Source: Bombus terrestris (lineage: Eukaryota > Arthropoda > Insecta > Hymenoptera > Apidae). Taken from it: a DNA stretch of 64,000 nucleotides. The translations under genes were made by a program, and so were the position numbers. Where the stretch lies: contig NC_063271.1 in the NCBI RefSeq assembly GCF_910591885.1, positions 1,667,001 to 1,731,000 on the forward strand, read 5' to 3'. Shown piece after piece: positions 51,601 through 63,600 of the stretch. The notes beneath the pieces are model-generated. The model did not search any database and had not been told where the DNA came from. It saw only the letters and a program-made list of their open reading frames with translations. How positions within the stretch are numbered: position 1 is the stretch's first letter; the number at the start of each line of letters is the position of its first letter.

Positions 51601-54600
51601 GGAATCGATAGCCGCGAATAAAATCGAATCGAACTGCGTTACGCTGTTCGACCGTTTGCGACTACCTTGGCAACCGTATCGCCGATTACGAGACACGACC
51701 AAGCGATCACCTGTGCGTGAAAGTGCTACGAGAGCCGACCGTTCGGTTGCGAATAGCTAAGTACACGCGAGAACATGGGTTTGCATTTTCATCCGAACTC
51801 GATTGCGAAACTGCGAATGACACACAATCCGGACAGCCTTGGAGCAGCCTTGCCCACGGCTAATGCAACGGTCGAGCTCGTTCGTGATCCGTGAATTATA
51901 CCCGGTGACGTCGGTGAAAGTTATAGCCGTGATCCTCGTATCGATCGTTCGGCGATCAGTTTCACGAAATCACGGTGCGTTGCACGCATGCGCGAGAAGA
52001 AATTTCGTTGCTGCGATTTTTCCAATCCACGTGCTCGGATTTCGCATCTCGACCGAGGGAAAATTGCCTTTCATTCTTTCGAACGGTCCTTGGAACGCGT
52101 TTGAGTCGAGAGAACGTGGACAACGAAGCAGCGGGTAAATTGGAAACGGCCTCGTTTCATCGTGCATCGCCGTCGTAAAGCTAGATCGAAACGTATGGAT
52201 GGCTTGCAGTCGAGGCTCGACCTATTAAACTTCTAATTGTAGCCGTGGCAACGGCGGTCTTTATCGCTTTGTGTTTAAGAAATTAATCGAAGGTTCCGTT
52301 GGTGTTAGTTCGATTCGGTCGTTAACTTTAAGGGGTCCACCGGTACGCTCCATGTTCCCGCTTACGAATCTGACCGCTTAAAGGTTACTACAAAGCGGTG
52401 ACCATAATCAGCTTAATAGGTCTCTATGGACAGTGCTTAATCCCGACAAGGACGTCGTACGCATTGTCCGGTGTACGCGAATTGATTTCACGAAATACTT
52501 GGATCCACTGGAAAAGCGCAAAATCAGGGGAACACGGGCGATGGCTTTTTTCCGTTCGGGCTATTCGAAGATTTTACGATTACCGGGAAAACTTCTCTCG
52601 ATCCATTTTTATTTCGCCGCGTACTTTAAATTTTCGCTCCTAACGTATAGGAATTCGGCGTGTAATCGAATCTCTCGGTCGAATTTAAATATTTTCATGT
52701 TTGTAAAGATTCTTGAATCGGATTCTGGAATTCCAATTTTATCGTTTATTTCGATTTTCCAAACCTCATCGAAAGATAGAAGTTTAAAAAGCGTGGAGGA
52801 GGTAGGTTTCCCTCGTTTGTTTTTCTTTCGAAGCACCGACGACTCCGCTGGTTGGACGAGCAACGTCACTTTTTTTCGGCGTCGCGGCGCGCCACGAGCG
52901 TCGACCGGTGACATATTTGGAGCAACGACTCGGTCCAATTGTCCGTGGAGCCACCGTCGTTGCGGTGCTGGCTATCTTTCGCCGCTGATTTTTTTCCATG
53001 CTCCAGCCGCTTGCTTTCTTCTCGTCTTCTCTTCTTCCGCCTCCGCCTCTTCCTTCACCGTCCCCTGCTATCGATCTAACGCGTTCCGTATCGCCAGATT
53101 GAAACAATTATTCGAAAAATGAATTCCGCTTGCTGGTAGAAGATGGGACACGGACAGAGCCGCTTTGTCGCGTATATCGTTCTCGCGGATCGAAGAGATG
53201 GCACGGTTTCTCTTATTGGATCGGATTAAACGCAAACTGCAGGACGACCGAGTACGTTCGAGCGAATAATAGATAGTTCTATAGTTACAGGTTCGATATC
53301 GTTGGGTGCAATTTGCACTTGGCGTAGGAGACGAAACCACGGAGCGAATTCATGAAATATTCAAGACGGTACGTTATTCTTTATCCGTATCGTATGTAGA
53401 AGACAAAAGCAAAGTGGAAAGCGGAGAAGAGGGTAAAGGAGCGCGGAGATTCGTCGCGGAGCACGGCCACGAAGACCTGTTGACATCCCACGCTAATATC
53501 AACCGTGGTAGAATGGTCGTAGGTAGAGTAGGATCAACGATCAAATTACCGAGCGCACGGTGGTTGAATTTAATCGTCGCCTTCGATCTGCTCGGTCTAC
53601 GAGTTAAATTCATTCCGTAGCTCTTATCTTCGTCCGCCGAACTGGAAATTGTGGCTATACGATTGAAACTTCGCCATAGACGCCAACTCTTCAACGATCG
53701 TCTTCGACGAACGATCACGGTCGCCAGCTACTTGAATTTTACCAAACGAACGTTAAATCGAGCGACCGGATCGCTCCGATAGCGAGTCGGACGAAATACG
53801 TAACAAAAGGAGAATACAGATTCGCTTGGGAAATCGTTTCACGCCGTTTACGGTTTTTTTTCGCGTACAAAGTTTCGTCCCTGAATAGGAGAATCGATTA
53901 CAAGGCTTCTTGCTCCCCAAGCTGCTGTGCAATATCATTTTACGAGCGCGACGTACGTTGGATGGACTATCGTCCGGCACGCGAGCAACCATGTTAAATC
54001 GTGTTTCCGGATTGCGTCGATACCCTGGATACACGTGTCTTTTATCAGGGAATCGATAACTTTTGTAGCCATGTGCCGTTTACTTTGTGTTTGCGAAACC
54101 GTTGCCAAGGAACGCGCCCTTAATTAAATAACCAAAGACCAACGACAAGGTGTCGAGCGAACGTTCCATTAGAAATTCGACATCCATTCGAGAAGCAGCA
54201 ACGGCAAAAGTTAGAGCTTTCTCGTTAACCGAACTCTAACGAGAGGGAAAAGTTTACGACGCTATTCGGTCCACGTTCGTCGATTCTCGTCGATGGAACG
54301 TCGATCAACGGTGGCGAATTTCGTGTTCGCGTTGAAACTGAAAATTCGTCGGTTCTCAGGGTTGTAGCTATCTAAATTTTTGGACACGTCAGAGGATAGG
54401 TCGACCCGGTTTCCACGGTAATTGGCTCGTGCTTCCCGCCCGACGGACGACGGTTTGTCTCCGGACCCGTGCGAATCCCGTAACTCGGCGGCCGTCCCGC
54501 TACCAAAGCGTCGACCGTGGTTTCGTTAAACGCCTCTGGCATGCTTTCGCAAGCTGCCCACGATATCCTCGCGTTACGTTCGGACAATGAAATTCGTCGC

Positions 54601-57600
54601 CCGGATGATCGACTCGATGGCGAGAAAGAACGATCGTCGGTTATCCGATCCCTAACAAAGCAAAGTACCCAGTCTCGCTAAATTCAACTTTCTGGTTATT
54701 CTTCGATTCTTGAATTTATCGACAGAAACGAAAAGCCTTCGTTGGAGACGATTCTGCACGTTATACGAGATATACTCGACTCCCCACTCGAGCTTCTGTT
54801 AGGACGTAGCTGTAGCCCGAAGAAACGACTTTTCGCCAGAATCCCAGAAGAAAAGTCAATTCCGCTTTGATCTCCGGGAAGAGAAAAAGATAGGTTTTAG
54901 GGGCGAACAACAGCGCAATCGCAACGACTACTCGTTGTTCGTTGGATCACAGAGCGGAGTCGGAGATCCAGCGGATAAATGCTAAATTTACGCGAAATTT
55001 ATTCCTAGATGACGTCGATTTTCGCGCGTGAAATTACGCTCGCAACGAGATACGATCCGCGTTTAACTCGACGACTGCGGTATCGCGAAAGTTTGCGGCA
55101 GGCCGTGCACCAGAGGCAGACGAAAAGTACGACGGAATTAGGGTCGGCTGGTATCGCGATACGGAGCGTGGCTCGGCCAGGGTTACGAAGCTTCTTCTTT
55201 CTCGTTCTCGTCATCGAGAAAGGTGAGAGGAGGTCGGTCTTGTTATATCGATATTCAGGGGCTCGTGAATGCTTTTGCCGGTAGCCTACGTGACCGTAAT
55301 TCCTCGACTGGATGCCTCGTCACGTTCGTAGTTCCTGGCAAATCCTTTTTTCCGCTGGTCGGGATACGTTCTGGAAATAGTGGCTCCTTTGATCGAGCTA
55401 AAGATGAAAGCGACGTAGCGCGGGGGCGGAAGGTAAATTCCGCGTTTCACGCGGACGACCGAGGATTCGAATTTCCTCGGCGATTCGCTGGCCCAGTTTC
55501 TCCGCCGACTACTCGTCGGCTTATCTGCAATTCTTATGCTCCGTACGATCGTTAAACGTAATTAACCTTGCACATCGTGACCGTGAAATTATACGCCAGC
55601 GGGCGATTACGGTTCGATTATTTTGAAAACGTTGCCTCGATAATTAGCTCCGGCCTATCGTATTTCGTCGGTCGAGTTTGAAAATTTTGGTCGTGTGCCG
55701 AGTCGACGAATCGGACACGTTGCGTGATCAGACCGTTGCGAGAATAACAAAGAAAACGACCACGCGCTTGATTCGTTATCGGTTATCAGCAGGCCGCGTC
55801 ATCGTTCGCGTCCTGCCCCTATAACCCACTATCCGACATTTAATCGCGACAGGATGCACGTTTCTTCGAATCTTTCGAAAATTACACGTGACGCGCTCGG
55901 TTCATCTCGTCTACGCGCCTTCCTTCCGGTCAGCGGAAGTTCGTTTAAAAAAGAAATTAAGCGTGACGAAGCCAAGACATTTTTACTCGATCATCGATCT
56001 TCCGCTTTCTTTGCCAAGTACTATCTATTCTTTGAGACTGCTACTCGTCGCGAAGGAGTAAAATATTCATCGTGATTAATTGCCAGATAGTTGATAAGAT
56101 CTGTTGGCGAATAACTAAAAATGTCGATTCCACTCGAACGGCGATCCTATCGCAGACAGCAATAACAGAGTGACTTTTCCAGCGACCGATACGCGCATCC
56201 AGATAACAGCGGACTAAGGCAAACCCGCTAAACCGTGCGATCTCGTTAACGAGTCAAATCCGTGCGACAAACGTACACGCGCTTCGATTTTTAAGCCTGT
56301 AGGTCGATTCTGGCAAAACTTCAAGTACGATTCGGTATTTCCATCGTTGGTCAGGATGACGACCACGCATCTTGGAGATCGCATCCTTCCTTTGTCATTG
56401 CCTTCTCCTCGACAGCGTTTTGTTCCTCGGAAGTTTTTCTGCTCCCCGTGCAAGGTCGATACGACACGGTGGCTCTCGACGAGCGCGAGAAGGGTGCGTG
56501 TGGCGTGGATGGCGTTTACGAGCCGGAGGATGCTCGAAAGGAACGCGAAGCAAATCGGAAAATCCACGAAAACCCCGTTGCATTTACTTGCCATTGGAAC
56601 AGCGTGTCGTAAAATCGTTGTTATCCGAGAATTTGCATTTCGTAGCAGGCCGAGTAACTTTCTTCTTCTTTCTACGTATTTTGCATAGGTAATGCGATTG
56701 ATCGTGAAACGTAACAACGCGCACACGGTATATCTTTATCTATCTAGTTCGATTGCAACGACTCGACCGAAGGCCATCGAGAGACAGAATTCTCCGTCCT
56801 CGGATGAAAATAGAATAGGAGGGCTGGTTTATCACACGCTACTCGCCAAACGCGTACAAGCCACTTTCTAGCTTTGGTTCTACGCGTACTTACATTGCGA
56901 CTTATATGGAATTCGTCGCGCGAGACATAAACAATGACAGCACATAATTCAGCCCTTTGTACGATTCGATACGTGACGATGACGCGACCGCCGAGCGGAT
57001 GTTCCCTTACCGGAAGCAAAGTGGTCTGAATATTCATTCAAACGACTGGTTGGTAGATGCCGGTGAGAACTTGCCAGATCAGCGAGACCGTGAATCATCG
57101 TTGACCGTGAATTTCGTTTAATCCCTTTGTTCCACCAGCGACCACTTGCAAACTGGTCACCCAAATTCGTTCGCGTTTCAATGTCGCTCCAAATCGCGTT
57201 TCGAATGAAAATGGAATTTTAGTTTCACGTCCGCCCTATCTCTGCGCGTATATTCATGCGTTTCTTTTTCGTTTCAGGGAGGAAGTACAGGAGCATACCG
57301 TCAGATGGGACGCCAAGTTCGAGTTTCTATGCAAGATGAGTGCCAATGCGTCCACCGGTGTTCTCGATCCGTGTATTTTAAGGATATCCGTGAGAAAGGT
57401 GACTCGTTTAAATTTGCCAATTTGGATGGGCCAAGCGTTTCCCTTTTCTACCTGTTCTAACGATAGATTATTTTCGTAGGAATTGAAGGGAGGCAGGTCC
57501 TTCCAGAAGCTTGGCTTCACCGACCTGAACCTCGCCGAATTCGCAGGAGCTGGACTCTGCAAGACGAGGTATCTTCTGGAAGGCTACGACTCGAGACACA

Positions 57601-60600
57601 GACAGGACAATTCCATGTTACGCGTTGCCATCAAGATGAACATGCTGTCGGGAGATATTCTGTTTAAAGTGTAAGTTGTAATCGACGCGTTTCGTCGTCG
57701 TTTTCTAATCCAACGATTAAACTCGAGGATTATACCTGTGGTTAGACGGAATGACGAAAGCTGAATCGCATTTTGTAGGCCGTCTCCGTCGTTGAAGCAA
57801 ACGCAGCTCGCAGTACCTGGCGTACCAGGTGTTTCCGGTGTGACGACGGACGAAACTGCATCCGAGAGGTGTACCAATCGAGAAGATTACGTATCCACTG
57901 GTTCGTTAGCTGGAAGTATAGCTAGTGCTAGCAGCGGTTTTGGTAGTCTTCCGAAAAAGAGGCCTGCCCTCTTTTCCTCGGGTAACGAACGAATCTTATT
58001 TCGCCATCTTTTCATGTTCTTTCGCCAAATCGAATGCGAGTAAAATAAACGAAGAACGACGATTCGCAGACAAACGATAGAGAATCGAAACTCGGTGACA
58101 GAACATGACAGGAACGAGGATGGTAATGGGTGCGGTTTTTACGGTTGACGAATGGTTAACGCAGCGTTGGTTTTTCAGAGCTTCTCAGTGGGGCGGAGTC
58201 CTACGATCCGATGACCCTAAGCGAGATCGTACCGTCGGCTCTTCCAGTGGAGACTCTAACCGAAGCGCACACAGAGTCGGGACATTCTCGCAATAGCAGC
58301 AACACCAGCCAGCTAAGCAAAGGCTCCGGCTATGGATCTTTAAATTCACACAGTCAACACAGTAGGCAGAGCAGTAGTGGTGACAGTGGCCACATTAGGT
58401 AAGGCCACGCGGTCGCCCTAGGATGACAAACGAGACGGACGAATACGCAAACGATAGAAAACTCTTGTTTAGGGTAAACGAGACGGAGATTCAAATTACA
58501 TTCGGGAATTTCGAGCGAAAAAAGAGAAATTAAGTCCCGATCGATGTCCAGAGTTCTCTTCTCGAATCTCTCTATAACAAGCACTGGTCGAATACTTTTC
58601 TACTACTCGGTAATCGCTTGATACTTATGCTACCATCTTCGAACGTGTCTTTGCTCCGTCGATCTCTTTTAAACGAATCGTTTTTTTTTTTCTTTTTTTT
58701 TCTCTCGTTACTTTGAAAATCGTTTTGCACCGACATTCGATAGACATTGTCGCGATCAGCGCGTTTCTAACTGTCTTTTTGGTTTTACTTGGACGATTAG
58801 TGCGCATGGTATTTTGTATGGGATCGAGTAAGAGGAATCTCGTAACGGAAATACAGTTGTTTGTACGAGTCGCGGGATATCTTGCTCGAATAAGAACGCA
58901 ACCAAGAACATCACCCTGTAACATTCACTAACAATTTCTTCAATCGCGCGCCACTAAATACCATGCAGTCGCGCTTGCGATTTTGCTTTAGAACTCTACG
59001 CTTACGTCTATATTTTAATCGAATCTTTCGACCGAATCTTTTCAAATTTCATTATCGGTAACTTTCTAGAAATTTCTCTTCGGAGAAGTTTCGGTGCTTG
59101 CCTCTTAACAAAAGGAACATCAACACGTACGCCATCGAATTCTCTTTACTCTACCGAACTTACTACTTTTATCATCTTAGCACGTGTTCGTTGAACGGTT
59201 GTTAAAAAGAAGGCATCGATAACGATTTACGAGGGAAACGTTAGATTTATTTCTTTTTTTTTTTGTTTTGTTTTGTTTTTTTGTACTTTCTTGAGACTCT
59301 GGATTTTCTCTTTTCCCAGATATATATATATATTTCTATTTTTATTTTTTTTTTTTTTTTTACGTCTCCCACGTCTTCCCATTTTTGTCTTTACTTCATA
59401 CTGTATATGAGTTTATTATTATTTTTGCATGCTTGAATATTTGTGTTGTGATCTTTATAGGTCACCCTCCTGGCCGGTATGGGCTCCACGTATCCCCAAT
59501 GTCTCCCAAAAGTCCTCGAGCCAGCAGCCTGCCAGACCCGAGACCTCTCTCGACTCCGAATCCCCATCCTCGTCTTCCTCGACGCTGCTGGACCCACGAA
59601 ATAGGTTCTGGTCTATGTCCAGCCCTCTATCGTCACGCGAGGGAAAATCGATCGCGCGGAATCAACTGAGATCGAGTATAGCAGCCGTTCCTCCATCGAA
59701 CGACCAAAGCGAAACGAATCGATCGAAGAACGGCGTGGTTTCGAGCGACAACAGTCGCGTCAACGAAAACGCCAGTAACGACGCTGGCGTGTTCAAGGTG
59801 CCCGGACCACAGGACGTTCCGCGACACTTGCGAAAAAACGTCGAGAGGAATAGCTTCGACGCGCGAAACGAACGTAACGCGACGAATTCGGCGACGAACG
59901 ATCGGAACGAACAATGGAACAGCGTGATCGTGCCGACCGCAAAACCGAGAATCGGTCAGCCAGGTTGGAGAAGTATCTCGAAAACCTGCGACTGCATCGA
60001 GAAAGGCAAGATCAGCCCGGTTTTGCGGCTAGTTGACCAGGCCAGAGCCGTATCCTCTCCCGATCCCCTTCATAGGCCCGATAACCCCAGAGCCTCGCTA
60101 CGTTCCGCGACGACCGCTCAGACCCTCAGGTAGGTTTCATTCATCAGCGACTTTCTCTGTTATAATTGTTTTTAATTAAATCCCCCTGTCCTTTCGTTCG
60201 ATGATTTTGTGCGTTCTATCTGTTTTATCACTCCCTCTGCTCGTTGTTCCGCGTTTAACCGGCGTAGCGTAGTTCGATAGGTTTCGCGCGAGCAACCTGC
60301 GGCAGTCGTGGAGCGCGTCGACTCGATTTCTCGATACGCGAGTACGTTCTTTTAAATCGACGATGTCTCCTGCTATTAGATATCGTTCGTTTAAAAGGAC
60401 CATCGATTCGAACAATCGACGCGACTCGTCAAAATCCGAATCGTAGGTCGTGGTGTCTCGGGTTACGGAACAAGGACCGGCGATTCTTTTTTAATTCGTT
60501 CGGTTACGAGCATACGCGTCAATTTTTTGTTCTTTTTATAATTTATCGCAATTATATCTTTACGTAGACTCTCGTCGCGTATTTTTAACGTATACGCGTT

Positions 60601-63600
60601 AGGTTCTTTTTTCTCGGCAATATTTGTTCCATCATATCGTTACGTTTCCTCGAAACGATGCTCGAAATTAACGACACTCAACGTCACAGGCATTTCGATC
60701 CATACGATTTTTAACATTCTATCGACGAGTCATCGGACAAACACGTTAGATACACTCGCTGCGACATCGGCTTTCGCTTTGCTTCCTCGATCGCCCGAGT
60801 TTCCCTCTACAGATGCTAAAATACGCTGTGCCTGTCCGTTAACTGCGATTTTAGTATCGTATAATCGTAAGACGTTCTCTCTGATCTCTCTCGCGTGTAA
60901 AAGTTTACAGGACTCGAACACGACGTACGTACGTACGTACCAGAAGGAGGATATGGGAACAGCGTTTCGTCCCTTAACGCTCGAAGGGACCGTTTCAGCG
61001 AAAACATTCGGATCGAAATTTCTGCTTTTCGGTGTTTGCTAATTCCAGAGAAAGATTGTATCGGATAGGGTTGCGCGTTAGACGATAGATCGAGCGTTCG
61101 TGGTTCTACCGTCGATAAAGCAAACACGATGATCTCGAGCGATCGAGCAATTTCGACAAGCCGTGCCGAAGATGTATCTCGGCGTACGCTTTCACGGTCG
61201 ACGCGCTACTCTCAATTTGCTTCTAACGATAGCTACGACGAAATCAACGCGATCGATTGGACGATGAACGATATTCGAGCAAAAGGACGGAGCTGCGACT
61301 GTGGAAGAGTGCGCGACGTACATGGAAGAAACACCGAAGAGGTGGTGAACGGGTATAGGGAAGAAGGGAAAACGAAAGAAAATAGGGGAACGAAGCGAGT
61401 AACTTGAACGAAGGATGAGAGGAGGTGTAGGTTTCCTTGCAGTTTGGATGGCTTTGTGAATCCTTGCAGGGGTATTGGCGGAAGTCACCGGAAGTTGCTG
61501 GACGGGGCGGGGGGCAAGCTGGCTACGGTCGCCACCAGCCCAGCGGACTCCGAAGAGTCCTCCTTAGGGGTACCGGAAGTCGCTCCACCGAGCTCCCAGC
61601 ACCGAAACAGCATAACCCCACCGTCAGTCCATGCTTTCGTCTTAATTCTCTTCGTTTTTCTTTTCTTTTCTCATTTTGTCTGGTCTCTGTATTTTTCTTT
61701 CTCTCTCTTTCTCGCTTTGCACTTTCGACGCGACTCGCGGACACGTGGATACAAACGACGTCGACGCCTGAATCGGAATCGGAACCGGCGTGCCCGTCCT
61801 TCGTTCCACCACCGCGTAATTGCGAAAGTCGAGGCGTTTTTCGAGTATCGGAATTACGATGCTTTAGCCGCTGTTCCACGAAGGAGCAGGTTAAACGTAC
61901 AAAGCGACATACGAGTGTCACGTACGTCTGCATAAAGTCATGATTCAGCGAGATTGCGGGCAAATACGAGAAAAACAATTACGTAAACTTGATTTACGCG
62001 ATACTTAACGAGTTCGGTTCGATCGTTACAAAAAAAGAAATGCCAAGTCTAACGTTCTGGCTGAATTTTTTACGTTTTCGCGAACGGCGTCGCACGACTA
62101 CGTAGAAATATATGCAAACGTATTACGTTCGTGTCTCCACATGTCCGTTTGCGAAACTTCTAGAACTATTAGAAAAACTATCGGAGAACGTTTCTTAAAT
62201 TCGATGCAACTTGAAAAGCGAACGAGCTTTTGGCAAGTTTCGAACACGTTCTCCCTATCCGCTGTGCTTCGATCGAGAAACGTTTCCATCGATTCGATGC
62301 TACTAATACTTTCAATCACTTTTTTGCACGCACATTTTTTATCATTTGTGAACGACATAAAAGTGTAATTTCATTAGACCAAGACAAACTTGCCTATTAA
62401 TGCTGATCGATCGGCTGTTTTTTCCTGCGATGGAAAGAACCGCGCGAGATATATATCTCGCGCGAAACTATCGGCGTTTGTTTTCTTTCGCTACAATTAC
62501 GATATTTCGAAGTTTTGCCGAGGAAAAAGTGCAAGCGCAAAGAGTCGAGCACTTGCGTAACTCAGACCTGTCCATAACCAGATTTTACCTTGTAACGAAT
62601 TTCTGACATATTCGAATATTTAATATGCAACGTCTATACGGTTTATACCGTGCAGTAAATTCGTCGACTCGTTTGGTCGCTTTTGCGAGTTATCTCGGCG
62701 AACTGTAAAGACAGCGCAACAGCGACGAATTTGGATAGGGCTGGCTTAATTCGCCGGTTCGACTCGTAACGTAACGTCGATCTGGCGACGGTTGGCTCGT
62801 TGCATGCGAACCCAGCATATTCACCTTGGCACGTATTCGGTCATAAAAATTAGCAATCTCGCCGCTTGATACACGCCTTCCTGTTTCGCTTGCTCTCGTC
62901 TGTCAGCCTCGTCCCAAAACGTCTACCGTATTCGATCGTTACGATACGCGTTCAAAAACAGGCCACGCTCGCTTTCGACCTTTGCTTTTGTTTCGTTAGC
63001 GTCTTAGCAACAACGGCTGTCGCGTGTTCCTTGATCTTTGTATCGAACGTGACGATGTTTTTGCACGAGGTGTGGTCGTGGAAATCGTTCGCGTCCAATT
63101 ATCCCGCGAGGAAGATGAGCGCTGGCACGGAATCGTCGTTTTGCGACAGCCGACGCTGTCGTAAAATTCTAAAGGACCCAAGGACCGAGTTTCTTAACAG
63201 CGATAATAAATATTTATTATAACTTTGTCTCGCGATACCTTTCATGGTCGGATGTTCGTGTTTTCTTCCTTTTTCTTCTTCTTCTTTTTTTTCCTCCTTT
63301 TTTTTGTCGATCGTCCGACCAACGACCATGTCCTTTGCGGCGATTTATTTCTCGGAAAATTCAAGAGAAAACGGAACGAAGAGGCGTATTGTTCCGTGCC
63401 AGTGGTCGAAACGGCGGAATTTGGAATACGAAGGAGGAGGAGAAAAAAGGTGTATCGTAATCGTGGATTCGTCTGTTCCCTAGAAATCCCTCCGGCGGTT
63501 CCGGCCTCAGCGAAACGGGATCTTTGGACCGAGCAAAGGCGGCGTTGGAGCGTAGGAAAAAAGCGGAAGATGGCGCGGGAAATCCGATCCTGTGCAGGGT

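Larger units (their letters stand above)
36607..57277 (+). other. FAM102 intron 1, second part
   Basis: CpG-rich noncoding sequence up to the acceptor TTTCGTTTCAG at 57267-57277. Long open frames (for example 52433-53122 plus and 56214-56726 minus) lack recognisable domains and overlap equally long frames on the other strand. Small simple repeats are present, such as a triple CTGTGCGTTT run near 37915-37940 and CGATTACACA doublets near 48997-49020. No RNA gene was recognised. Confidence 0.6.

Noticed and set aside
52433..53122. 229-codon plus-strand open frame
   Set aside because: Opens at GTG, not ATG, has no domain, and is matched by long minus-strand frames over the same bases.
56214..56726. 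170-codon minus-strand open frame
   Set aside because: No domain and competing open frames on the plus strand at the same place.
61623..61943. Open continuation of FAM102 exon 7
   Set aside because: The exon ends at a good donor (CCGTCAGT) whose phase matches exon 8; the continuation is pyrimidine-rich intron.
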